Origin: Membranipora membranacea
Lineage: Eukaryota; Bryozoa; Gymnolaemata; Cheilostomatida; Membraniporidae
Direction of reading: 5' to 3'
DNA: 60,000 bases
Assembly (NCBI GenBank): GCA_914767715.1
Contig: OU612070.1
Coordinates: 14,713,501-14,773,500, forward strand
Of the stretch, positions 12,201-22,394 are shown piece after piece. Made by a program: the position numbers and the translations under genes. The notes under the pieces are model-generated. The model searched no databases. It worked only from the letters and a program-made list of their open reading frames with translations, and was not told where the DNA came from. The stretch's first letter is position 1. Each line of letters begins with the position of its first letter.

Positions 12201-15200
12201 CATAAGGGAAAAACCAATTGGTGTCAGAAAAAATTCAACAACCAAATACTCTCGCATCGCAGCAATCAATCAAGCGTGAAATATTCCAATGCCTTGGTTG
12301 ACAGACCTAGCATAAAAGCATAAAAGCATGAAATATCACATGTTGCCTTTCGCAGTTAAAAAATTCTCATTTGCCCTCCTTGGTTATTTGGTTTATGCAA
12401 ACAACAGACTTGACACCTATCCCATCCCTAGCGCCCTGGTAAGAGGCCTCCTATGTGCTGTCATATCATTATATTAGAAATGGAGTAAATTCCAATAGCG
12501 GAATTGAAACCAATTTGCATTACATAATACAAATTGTTCCAATGTGCATGTGTCACTAATTTGCTATTCATAATATCAGAAATGAAGACTTTTTAGCTGT
12601 GAAATAAAAATGTTTTCCGAATACCATTACAACACTACCTGTGGGCCTCCCATTTGAAAAAAAAAAGAAATATAGATTTAGTTCTCAGTACTGAGAGGGA
12701 AATAAAATGCCTTGGTGATTCATTATATCACATGATGATCAGAAGGCACTCAAGTGATGTCCGAGACCATTCAACAAAGAAAATAAGATTGACAGAACAC
12801 AGCCAAATATCGCTAAAAGTTTTCATAACCAATTTACCTTGACGTGCGATAAGTAGTGAGGAAATTTTGCCAAAAAGAAAGGTGCAATGGGCAGACTAAA
12901 TATTCCCCTTTCTCCTGACCTCATGTTGATCAACACAAAACGATTGTTCAAGCATGACCAGGTATAGCCTGTCATGCCAACCTTGTCACAACGATACAAA
13001 CATCAGGTCAAAAAGATCATGAAGGGCCTTAACATGTTTTGTTACCAGGTGAAGGAATAATAGGAGAGATCTCACCTTGCCGTATATGATATTGTTAGTA
13101 TCGAGTAGAATGGAGATATCTCCAGCTCGACTAACTATGACATCACGTATGTAATGATCTACGTCCGCTAAGCGTGTCTGGTCCGTACAACCAAATATAC
13201 GCTTCGTACCATAGTTCTCACTATTATCATAACTAGAAGAAACAACATACAATGTGATTATATATGGTACTTTCTTGTATAACCTAATCTTAGGAGATGG
13301 CTTTGTATGCACATTGGGCAGACGATTGCACACTTGTATAAACTATATTATAAAATATGCTACATAGAATATGCGTCCTAGATAAAATAAAAAAAGGACC
13401 AACTTGTATCAGAAAAATTCTGTATTTTTAAAACATGAATAGCAGTTGTTACGTTCCTCATATGGTGGAGGTGCGCTTGAGAATGTGTTGTCAAAGACCC
13501 ACCATACAACCTTCTGCATCCAGCCTAGCCTTGTGAAAGCAGCCAAAAACAAAAAAGTGGTTGTATAACAAGGCTACAATCAGCTATCAAAGGTTATTAT
13601 CCACATGTATAATAAATTTGGGCACTCATTATTTGGTCTATATCAAACATAAACATATAATAATAGTATTTATATGTTTATGGTATCAAATCACCGAGAA
13701 AGGACATATATATAATATAATATATCCTTACTTGGTGATTAAATTAGCTCATAGAAATCATATATCCACAGACTTACCTGTAGAAGAGGTGGTCCTCGTT
13801 CCTGAAGTAGAAGCTTGTTTTAGCTGTGCCAAGGAAGTAGAGAGAAACATGACCAGGATCTACTAGTTTAAAATCTGCCCAGAAAGGTGCCAAACTCCAG
13901 CTATTCTCTTTGTAATCATAGTTGGCAAACACCATCTATACCATATAACAGACAGCAGTTTAGTTAAAAGGTAACCATTCTGTCACTTGACAGAGCTAAT
14001 GTGTCCCCCAGTGATACGATATGAAGCAATGTAACAAAACATAATTCAAAAATATTGATGCTGGCGCTAAGAAACATTATAGGTGTATTCACATCGGACA
14101 GGACTTCAGAGGGTGAGAATGGACTATAGAGATTAAACAGTGTCATATACAACAATGTGTGGCATGCTTTAGAGATATATACATTTGGATGCCTAGATAA
14201 CAACAACAACGTGTTTCCTGCTGGAATGGAACAATACTTGTCTCATGAATTGACTGATTTCACCCACCTGCAAAGTTGAGAAGAAGGTACTGTTATGCTT
14301 ACCTTATATTCGCTATTAATAATAAGTTTCAGAGAGACACCTATTTTTCCAGGTTTGACATCTAAGCTGACATCTTGTATGTCGTAGCTGTATTGAGCTC
14401 CAAAAGCTAGTTTTCTTAATTCAGCTAAAGGTAGACTGATTTCCACAACAGGCTCAAAGCTGTTAGAGACCATGAGTCTCGTCCCGTCCGTCATGGCGAG
14501 AAGATCCATGGTTATATAAGATGAGAGGCCCTTCACACACCAGTCAGCTGATGCAATCTGAGTTGGACTGAAACCCGTTGTCCCTATAATTATAAAAAAA
14601 GCTCTCCGCTACAATAATACACATGAAGAAAACCTAAATACTATTAGAAAAGCAATCAAATTGATAAAAAAATAATATTATAAAGAAGAACACTGTGTAT
14701 AGTCGTATCACAAATGTCATATCTCTAGCTTTTTAAAACTTCTCCAGTGCTCATCGAATCTGATCATGCGAATCCTGGGTCAATTCATATCAACTGAGCA
14801 TTGATCAATCCACCAAGACGGAAAATAACATCAACTGCTGGAATATAACTTCTTAGAACATTTTAATAACAAATAGTCCGCAGGGGGTTCTTGGGATTTG
14901 CCAAACAAGAGGGGACTCAGGTTACGTTACTGGCGTTAAATTTACTGTTTTGTCTTGTCTTGTCTCACACAACAACTAGTTTTGTTTTGTCACATGACTC
15001 ACCAGGAAACTTTTTGAACTTTGCCTGATCTGCTGGCATGTAGAATATCTCATGTTGGTCGCTTAGTACAGCGAGATAGTTATACATGAGAGAGATGCCT
15101 ATTATTCTCAGATCATGATCTATTTCTACAGGAGCGGGTAACCAGTTGAGCGTCACAAAATCATCCTGAGTCAGGTACACCTTACCTCTGACTAGTACTG

Positions 15201-18200
15201 CTGCGATGTTCGCCTGAAAATAAACATCATACAATAAAATATATTTAATATATAAGTATAAATATATTAAATATTTAGTATATTCAATATATTTAGATAT
15301 AAATATAATATACTATTGAACAGCTAGAGGTATGGTTGAAAAAAGTTCACTGACCCATAAATACCATTGACATTTAAATTCGTCTAATACCGTCTCACAG
15401 GTTATAAAGACTATATATGGACCTGAGTTTTGTATTCAAATATTCAAGGAACAGGAGGGAACTACTTGTAAGGAAATGGCTCATGTCATAGGCATTGAAT
15501 AGGTGACTCCAATAACACATAATTTAGTTCTGATTCTATGTGAAAACGCTGGGTCTACGAAGGTTAGCATTCATGATGACGTAACCCAACATATCACAAA
15601 ATAAGCCTGAATTAAACCTAGGAGATAGAGACACTCTAACTCCTTGATTAAACGGATGACCCATGAATGGCATGGGAACAACAGTCAACACATAATTGCC
15701 AGTTTTCAGCTGGTAACGTTTTTTTTTGGTTTCTGCAACAATTTATTGTAATTAAAATCAAAGGACTAAAATAGTGAAATAAAATAAGGCAGCGGCATGG
15801 TCAGATTAGTCCAGGACTAGTATGGCGACCATCCGATTATCGGGAAAACGAAGGCTACTGTCCCCAGGGCGAGCCCAGACACGCAGCCTACTCGACAAGA
15901 AGCGAACCACACCCCCACAGCGAGGACACCAACCTCCCACGCAAAGCAGAAGGAGCCGCCCCCTCCTCCTCCAGTAGGTGTGAATTCTACAGGTAAACAC
16001 CTCTGGTTAACATTGACCTCTCCCCTCTACAGTTGTTGGCTCTCTTTGGGGCAAATTTTTCCTTCGACCTAGTGGCTGTAATGGCAGGGGTTTGAATTTC
16101 TAACTCCCCATTAAGGCGAGTATTATTAAAATATAACAAATAGCGGTATTTAAAAAGCATTTCGATGGGCATAATTTGATACTCAGAGAAGAAAGAGGTC
16201 ACATGACCACGTGGGCGGATTTTGAGTATGACATATACATAGATAAACATTATAGATATATTACTATATAAATATATGTTATATTATATATATTACTATA
16301 ATATACATAAATTACTGCCTTCACTACAGCGATCTTTCGGATTGTTACCATTTATTAAACTCTATTACAATTCAATGATCATAGAATAACCACATACCTG
16401 ACAGGGGTCAGGACGAAGAGAGAGTGAGTGTGCTTCGTTCCCCACCATATGGTGCTTGGCATCTGAAGAGGCTTGCTCAAGATTCGGAAATTTTACCATA
16501 GCTAGTGGAATGTCTCGATTTCTGTAACCAAATAAACATCCAGTGAACCAATTATCATAAGCATTTATCAGAGCAATATTTGTCCACTCCATCAATATTA
16601 ATCAATTCTGAGTTGCTTCCTCTCAGCTTATAGCCAGCCGTAAGACAGTTGAGAAGCAGCAACTCCAAACGCAAACCAATTAATTCCATAGATTGCAAAG
16701 CACATGGCAGTAGTATTTCACTATGCTTCTCTTGGACAGGTTTGAGTATGCGATAGGCTGAGTGCCAAACTGTACAAAAAACAATCGCAGATTGACTTGT
16801 AAACTGATACATGTATATTTTCCCATATAGCTACAAAAGGGTGGAGTATAGGAAAAAACACAAATAAATAAAAAAGGCTTCTGTCTAAAGAAAGGTCGGA
16901 TATGAACATTGATAATAATATGAATTCATGGGTGAGTGGTAAAATACACCCTATGGCTATTTGTGAAGAAAATACATCAGTATAATATAACCTGGTGGCA
17001 ATCATTGGATCTGGGTGACTTCCGGCAGCTTTAACATTATGTCTTGACTGACTTCCCAGTAACAACCTTTAAATACTCAGGCGATCTACTAGAGAAATGT
17101 TTACAAGGGTCTGCATTACCGAACTTTTGGGCCAATCAAAGATAGAAATTGTTTCCAGCAATCATACATAAATTGCGATGCATTTTTAGGGCCAGATATG
17201 TTACCCTAATCAATGAATATATATCAATGGATATGAAGCTAGAAGTCATAGTAGCCTTTGAGAATAACTTAGCTTACCTGACAAAGCAATCATAGAGAGC
17301 CACAGACTTCCCTCTGATGATGTATGTAGGGTGAAGTTTATAGTCTATCATGACATGCATAGTAAACACCCATACTCTCTCAGAGGAATTGTAGTGAGAG
17401 AAATTAGCAGGCATATGCACGACAGAGCTACCTAAGCTAGACTTGAGTTGAAGAGAAGGCAACTGGCCTAATATATTATATTCCTGGGTCAGCCTGCGAG
17501 AATTCTGTTTGAGAAAATTATAATAAGTTTGTTAACCCGATAAAACGTACAAAATATTGTTTTTCCATCATTACATAATTTAATACTATCAAGAATTGCA
17601 AATCACCAAATTGCCCAAATAATTTCTGAGAGTTTTCATTGAAAAGAAACGCTTACAAATTAATACACTTCGATTCTTCAAAAGCACACACAGGGAATAA
17701 AGTTTGTAATAAGGTAAGAGGTGCAACTCCAAATGCAGGCGAACCAGATCCGGAGAGTTTGGGTTATATGTCCCAAACTCTCTAGATGAAGCTTAATATA
17801 ACGCATACCAATGACGGTTCTTCAGCGTGATCATTCAACTCTGTTTTACTGGCATGAAGATGATCGACTATCCAAACCTTCAACATCTGATGTTCTTCTC
17901 GACTACCTTCCACATAGGTTAACTACAGAGTCATATAGAGCAATTAACATGATCTAACAAAATAACTTTCAGTGTTTCATTTCTAAGGGTTGCCCATGTC
18001 ATATATATATCAACATATATGGATCATGAAGAACATGCATACAAACACAATAATCTACAAAAGAAATGATCAAAGCACTTTAAATCTTGTTAGTTTTTAT
18101 TAATAGTGCATTTTTTCTCATTGTCTCTCTGCTTTTCCTTATGTTTAAAATTAATTTTCATGTCACTGCATGAAAAAAATCCAAAAAGTGATGGACATTT

Positions 18201-19077
18201 AAAAAGTATATATATACGGTTTAACTTAGCTGAAACCACATTGCACTGTTTGAAAATTGATCACCCATACTTGGGATTGGACGGATGGAGGTGTAGGAGG
18301 AGAGTTTCCGGTCTTCTGTGAATGGGCGACCTGGAGATACCAGTCATAACAATGGTACGTGGTATAGAATCTAAGTTGTCTAGTTCTGTTGCCGACTCCA
18401 TTGATGGTGAGATCAACAGTATGACTTCCACGCTGTGAGCATCTTAAATGTGTAGCCTAAAATAATCGGTGATCCAGACAGATGTTATTTTATGGGCAAT
18501 TATTAATGAAAATTCTATAAAAGAAAGATTTTCAATGTTTTTTTTAAGAGAAGCATTAACAATCTTGGGCACCACCAAATAAAGCATGTCATGCTGTTGT
18601 AATTATGAGTCCATCACTAACAAGCTGCTAGAATACAACAATCATTGTCGAGGTTAGAGGAAGTTGCAAATGGAGTGAAAAGTATTCTGCAGGGGATTGA
18701 AGGAGGGTAATTCTGTCACCATAAAACTAAAAGCTCTACTACATGGAAGCACCAAAAAATAGCAATAGATTTGAGCAAGACAACAGCAAAGATTGTGCTC
18801 CAAAAGGTTCACTCATCATAACAGACCCCCCCCCCCAAAAAAAATCAATGAATTGTACCTTGCCAGTTGAATTCGACAAGTTGCACGTAGTAGCAGTCCA
18901 GACAAAATCCTCGCTATTAGCGTTTTCTGGTTTAGTTACAGCCTCAAGACTAAGAACGTCCCTAGTTGAGATGCGTCCTCCATGTCTCTGTATATTAGTG
19001 TATCTCCACACTACATCAGAGCAGAGAATAAGGTTGGTGAGGCAACTCAACAGAAGTGTTATCCGATGCTGGAACAT
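2268..19077 (-). CDS. CATSPERE: CatSper channel auxiliary subunit, epsilon/delta type (17 exons, complete)
   Basis: Single-pass subunit of the sperm flagellar calcium channel CatSper; its large ectodomain forms part of the canopy above the pore. I read 17 exons with consistent phases, summing to 3135 bases (1044 residues plus stop); the human protein is about 950. Residues 1-20 are a signal peptide. Beta-propeller-like exons follow, then a stem with motifs WGPHNYRSCY and IIWEINGRNDY, a helix at about 987-1003 (TVLVVIILSLLGTYVWF) and a 41-residue basic-then-acidic tail. The C-terminal motifs resemble human epsilon more than delta as I recall them; delta remains possible. Introns carry a nested caspase gene, a SINE and several small transposons. 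Start chosen as the ATG at 19077, which opens directly into the signal peptide. Membership of the family is near certain, the subtype less so. Confidence 0.9.
3568..3680. mobile_element. Foldback transposon (MITE) with 8-base target duplication, family B
   Basis: Inverted arms TAGCCTGTCTTGACA and TGTCAAAACAGGCTA enclose a second inverted pair (ACAAGCTTTTGTT with poly-G, poly-C with AACAAAAGCTTGT). The direct repeat ATTCAGTA occurs at 3568-3575 and 3673-3680. An 8-base duplication is typical of hAT-type insertion. It lies in the last-but-one region of the CatSper gene, just upstream of exon 16 in the intron. Confidence 0.7.
4989..5329. mobile_element. Tc1/mariner-like MITE containing a tRNA-like segment
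   Basis: A 337-base element (4991-5327) with terminal inverted repeats starting CCCTATAGGAGTTTA and continuing to TTTCGC, flanked on each side by TA. That combination is typical of Tc1/mariner derivatives. No transposase frame is present. The interior at 5152-5230 contains a tRNA-like sequence with a perfect B box (GGGTTCGAATCCC, 5209-5221) and a run of eight T at 5232-5239, a potential pol III terminator. It lies in CatSper intron 13. Confidence 0.75.
6545..6563 (+). repeat. Poly-C tract, 19 bases
   Basis: An uninterrupted C homopolymer in CatSper intron 11. Its length may be inexact if the assembly came from short or noisy reads. Confidence 0.8.
7262..9647 (-). CDS. Ankyrin-repeat caspase (nested gene)
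   Basis: Cysteine protease of the caspase family with N-terminal ankyrin repeats. Exons: 9534-8278, then 7687-7262 with stop, joined in phase 0 at a clean GTAAGT/TTTAG intron. A short first exon, 9647-9621 (MSETVPDKQ), fits in phase 0 and gives 569 residues, but this start is tentative. About four ankyrin repeats lie at residues 90-250, for example GRNSLLWALNSNNYELV and GYNAFHYVTRSENS. The p20 part has the catalytic His in FVAIMAHGFSGH (about residue 395) and the Cys in QACQND (about 435), 40 residues apart as in active caspases. A linker of about 50 residues leads to the p10 part, with KAYRG supplying the substrate-pocket Arg and PEFRSTLRKKLCL the usual C-terminal strand. It lies wholly inside intron 11 of the CatSper gene on the same strand, so it needs its own promoter. 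No CARD or DED is visible. Confidence 0.87.
9648..11021. other. Intronic DNA upstream of the nested caspase gene
   Basis: The part of CatSper intron 11 between exon 11 and the caspase gene. It must hold the caspase promoter if that gene is expressed independently. A 119-codon open frame on the plus strand at 10209-10568 has no recognisable domain and is probably chance. No TATA box or clear promoter element can be picked out. Confidence 0.45.
10735..10885. repeat. Diverged direct duplication of about 45 bases
   Basis: GTTTTACCATAATGGGAAAA...CACACAGTCAT near 10755-10802 and GTTTTACCGTGAATAATAGG...GCACAGTCAT near 10834-10882 are clearly related. They lie in the large CatSper intron 11, upstream of the nested caspase gene. 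No function is suggested. Confidence 0.4.
11022..19077 (-). CDS. CATSPERE: CatSper epsilon-like subunit, exons 1-11: signal peptide and beta-propeller ectodomain
   Basis: Exons in transcript order: 19077-18859, 18456-18271, 17922-17809, 17504-17278, 16521-16398, 15213-15003, 14583-14303, 13935-13778, 13232-13076, 11796-11688, 11140-11022. They encode residues 1 to about 635. Exon 1 has the signal peptide (LLLSCLTNLILC) and the mature start VVWRYTNIQ. Exon 3 contains LKVWIVDHLH. Exons 6-9 look like propeller blades, for example GKVYLTQDDFVTLNWLP and RAGDISILLDTNNIIYGK. Exon 11 ends CPYTFFSHNVNSQ, which continues directly into VYLLDKQDTW in exon 12, so the 4.8-kb intron between them is well supported. 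Exon 2 could instead end at an earlier phase-0 GT (CAG before GTCGCC), which would shorten it by 29 residues; I chose the better donor after GTCCAATCCCAA. Confidence 0.85.
11168..11370. repeat. Diverged direct duplication in CatSper intron 10
   Basis: Two related segments, 11170-11225 and 11310-11365, share GGTACCAAACA, then a GGGGAGA-AATATCTGAA-like stretch and a TATTATAT run, at about 70-80 percent by eye. Spacing is about 140 bases. No coding potential. Confidence 0.45.
11376..11555 (+). mobile_element. SINE with RTE-like 3' tail
   Basis: The degenerate tRNA-like head (GGTGGTGCAATGGGTAGGAC, then CTCTCAATTGAGAG) passes into GTGTCAGGAAGGGCATCCG and ends in ATAAATAAAAAAAAAA. The GTCAGGAAGGGCATC motif resembles, from memory, the conserved 3' end of RTE/BovB LINEs, which would make RTE the partner that mobilised it. 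The head alone would not identify a tRNA source. It lies in the CatSper gene between exons 10 and 11. Confidence 0.6.
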
Positions 19078-19860
19078 TATGTGTTAATTATCTTCTATAA
19101 ACTTTATATGAAGGGTATAACATGTCAGCTTGAAGAACAGCACAGTACGCTATGCATGGCGCATTACACAAGGTCAAAAGAAAAACATTATCTATCACTG
19201 TATCAAACACACAAAAATTGATACCTATATCAATAACTATCTAGTATCTTTCCACATACCAGTGCATTGAAATTTCGAATGACTGGAGGTTACAAAACTG
19301 AGAACAACGCCATAGACCCACTGCTATACAATATATTATACATGAAGTGAACACACATTATCAATATATAAACTTACCAGTGAATCACATCATGTCAGTC
19401 TCTGATCAGTTGAAAACTCCATACAGAGATTTCTAATTCGAGTTTTGGAAAAAAGGGAGTGTACATTCTTTAGGGCTGTTTGGTCAAGCTTGCTGTATAC
19501 CTTGTCATGCCCTCAAATTATGAGATTTGCTGAAATCAAGCACAAAATTTTGCCGCAGGATTGTAGAGTAATTTCTTCACACACGGATAGCTCTTTCCTC
19601 CAGAAAGTTGGTCCACTGAAATTCGGGAGCTATCCTATAGCTAGATGAATATTGTGATTTTTATAACCAGTTAAACATCCAATAAAATAATTACCATGCT
19701 ATTGTATTGTGCATATTTTTCCACTCCCTCACTTGCGCTTCCCTTGGAGAGGTTTGTAGTTATGATGATATTTGGAAAACAATGGTCAACTAATATACCA
19801 AATTTTGGTCAGAACTTGCGGAGAAAATTATTGCATAGTGGATATCCAGTAATGACCAAA
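19078..19860. other. Upstream region of the CatSper gene
   Basis: The start of the 3.3-kb region between the divergent CatSper (minus) and Kelch (plus) genes. The CatSper promoter should be here. No gene is seen, and no core promoter motif is convincing. Confidence 0.45.
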
Positions 19861-19879
19861 AATTTATTTCTTTGCTTCC

Positions 19880-20395
19880 AGAAACATGTTTTTTCATAAT
19901 TCCAGACCCAAACCACTCATATGATACAGTGATGTCGAAATGTGTTTCTGTTGGTTTTGTTTCCAAACCTTTTTTGGGAAGAGCTTCGGCCTTGTAGCCT
20001 AAATGATTATCCTCCGTTTCCGAAATAATAAAAAAAATTATTTTAATAGGGTATCAAATTACGGGAATGATTTCTCGATGCATCTAAGCTAATAATCTGT
20101 TAAGTTCAACTTCTGAGATATGAAAATATTTTCTGCTTTTTCACATAAAATTTCGGACCAAAATTACTCGTATGATTTAGGAGTGATATCTTAATGTGTT
20201 TCTGATAGTTATCTATGTATCAGTATCACATTTCTAGGTAAAATACCATTTTCTAGCTGTTTGGAAATAGCGGAAAATGATTTTCCACCTTTTCCGAAAA
20301 CCAAATAGGGGCCTAACAATTTTTAGGATTAAAACACGCGAATTATTTCTCAATGCCTTCAAAATAGTTATCTTTGTGTGAGTATCTTCTTATCT
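19880..20395. repeat. Diverged tandem repeat, unit about 250-290 bases
   Basis: Two units are visible. The segment around ACTCATATGATACAGTGATG (19914-19933) recurs as ACTCGTATGATTTAGGAGTG (20166-20185), both followed by AATGTGTTTCTG. A second pair, GGGAATGATTTCTCGATGC (20063-20081) and GCGAATTATTTCTCAATGC (20338-20356), keeps similar spacing. Both copies contain TTTCCGAAA-type segments. No coding frame. Confidence 0.55.
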
Positions 20396-20480
20396 AAAAA
20401 GCTTGTCAAGACAGACTACATGCGCCCACTTGCTTGAGGTGGGGCCAGCCTGTCTTGCCAAGCTAGTGTCAAGACAGGCT
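20391..20480. mobile_element. Foldback element remnant, family B
   Basis: AAGCTTGTCAAGACAGACTA, then CCAGCCTGTCTTGCCAAGCT and TGTCAAGACAGGCTA: repeated forward and inverted copies of the TGTCAAGACAGGCTA terminus seen at 3568-3680. It abuts the family A element that starts at 20492. A solo copy of the terminus, TGTCAAGACAGGCC, is at about 37242. Confidence 0.55.
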
Positions 20481-20491
20481 AGGGGTGGGGG

Positions 20492-20605
20492 CATGGGCCC
20501 CTGGGACTTACATGTCTTTACTCTGCCAATATCCACTATCAACCACCCAAAGATAGTGATAGTGGACTTGGCAAAGTAAAGACATGTAAGTCCCAGGGGC
20601 CCATG
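20492..20605. mobile_element. hAT-like palindromic MITE, family A, copy 1
   Basis: A 114-base near-perfect palindrome. Arms of about 50 bases begin CATGGGCCCCTGGGACTTAC and run to CCACTATCA, with a loop of about 15 bases. G-rich flanks (GGTGGGGG) occur on both sides and may be the target duplication, but they are too simple to be sure. Confidence 0.75.
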
Positions 20606-20619
20606 GTGGGGGGCTAACT

Positions 20620-22220
20620 TACTATTAATGAAGGAAAATAATTTGATATAGGAGACTAGGAGTACTCACTCATAGAATTTAGGTATCAATTGCATTAATT
20701 TTGAAGAAATAAACTTCCATCAAGGATTTGACTCTGTGGTATCTTAAATTCTGCTTCATATAATATTAATTAATAATAATTCCTGCAGGTCTTTGCTTCC
20801 TTACAATACAATACAATATTTATTACCTTGAAATATTCTTTTTTCTCCGCTAGATTTGATCAATGAGCATCCAATAAACTGATTTTACTGAATAAAGTTT
20901 TCGACATAGACTTAGTGTACTATGTTAACTGAAAAAAGTTTCCATGATCCAATCAGCAACTGTAGAAGTAAATAGTAGAATTGTTTCTTCTGCAATAATT
21001 ACAATATCTGGTCTGAAATGATATCATTGGGATTGCTACAAAAGTTGGATCTATTAATTATCATGATTGGCTGAAGTTATGTGAAGCAGACTATGATTGG
21101 TTATAATGGTTAGTGAGACCTGTTTTTCCATTTCTTCATTTTCCAGATTCGCTGAAAAAGTTCACTTGTTGTGGTTTTCATTGTTAGAGGAGGGCTCCTT
21201 GATTTCCATTGTTTCATTAACACGTCCCTGATGTCATCTACCTATCCCTCTAGAACAGTGATATTAACACCCAGCTGTAAACTGAAGAGTGGAATATTGG
21301 ATAATTCCACTGTCACTGTGTCTCAATAAATGGGATGGTGATAGGATTTGAAATAATAAATAATATATTCAAATTCTATTTTTCTACTTACTACTCTAAC
21401 TGTGCTGTACTACAAGTATAAAATGTACAGAATATATAGTTTAGTTAGTATGTATGTGATGTCAAGTAGTTGTACCGCTTGGAAGTTGGTACAGTGTAGA
21501 TTTAGCTTACTCACTGTATTAGCCAGGAATTTGTATTAACTAGTAGACAAGACTAAGCTAAGTACATGTATGTTCATTGAATATATATATTTATGAGTAT
21601 TGTCAAATTAGTTTTTGGGTCATTGACCCCACTCACAAATAGTGTGTTAAATTTCAGAATACACAATTCACTTATTGAGTTTGTGAACGCCTACAGAATA
21701 TCTTTACATGTCTAAGGACTGATACTTTCAATTCATCAATTCTTGTCTTGCAGTGACATATTTATGAACCAGCGAGGAATCATTGTTTCCAGTATAGACT
21801 GAGGAGATCCTTTATGGTTATCTGTCCAAACCTTTATGAATGACACACTGTCGAAACCACAAAGTAGAACATCTAGTAACTGTTTCTGTACAAACCGTGG
21901 TGAGTAAGTACCTACTATACTGCAAAACGTACACAACATAGAACTTAGCAATGCTACTCGTGTTGACAGTAAGCTTTCCAGCTCAAACACAAGATATTGG
22001 CATTGATTTATTAATTGTTTTCAGAACTTATTTGTGTTATTCACATCTGCTCTAAGTCTTTTGACTCCAGATTAAGCTACTGGAACACTGCGCTTATATT
22101 GGGAACTGCTCACAGTTATGTACTCTATATTTTTTGCAGACAACCACCTGTAGACATGGCATTGTTGGCATGCAATGCCAAAGTCAATTTAATTTCAGTG
22201 TAAGCCCTGTATAACATAGA
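20620..22220. other. Intergenic DNA upstream of the Kelch gene
   Basis: AT-rich sequence with no recognised gene. An 84-codon open frame on the minus strand at 21736-21990 has a protein-like composition but no ATG near an acceptor, no partner exon and no domain I know. The Kelch promoter or 5' exon probably lies here. Confidence 0.4.
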
Positions 22221-22327
22221 TATAAGCCATGGGCCCCTGTGACTTACATGTCTTTACTTTGCCAATGTCCACTATCAAACATTGGCAAAGTAAAGACATG
22301 TAAGTCCCAGGGGCCCATGATATAAGC
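22220..22327. mobile_element. hAT-like palindromic MITE, family A, copy 2, with 8-base duplication
   Basis: A 92-base element (22228-22319) with the same CATGGGCCCCTG termini as the copy at 20492. It is flanked by a perfect direct repeat ATATAAGC at 22220-22227 and 22320-22327. Palindromic arms with an 8-base duplication indicate a non-autonomous hAT-type transposon. It lies about 60 bases upstream of the acceptor of the Kelch coding exon. Confidence 0.85.
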
Positions 22328-22394
22328 GTACGCCAGATTCGAACTCTTATTGCTGCTTAATAAATAATGGTTATTTTCTGTATCGCAGATCGCA

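Noticed and set aside
18827-18848. Homopolymer runs C then A beside CatSper exon 1 as a possible regulatory site
   Set aside because: Plain low-complexity sequence in the intron just after the exon 1 donor; no motif beyond composition.
18743-19087. 114-codon plus-strand open frame
   Set aside because: Antisense shadow of CatSper exon 1, which has a signal peptide, a good donor and phase continuity.
21736-21990. 84-codon minus-strand open frame (STRVALLSSMLCTFCSIVGTY)
   Set aside because: Protein-like but isolated; no convincing acceptor, donor or partner exon found nearby, so not called a gene.
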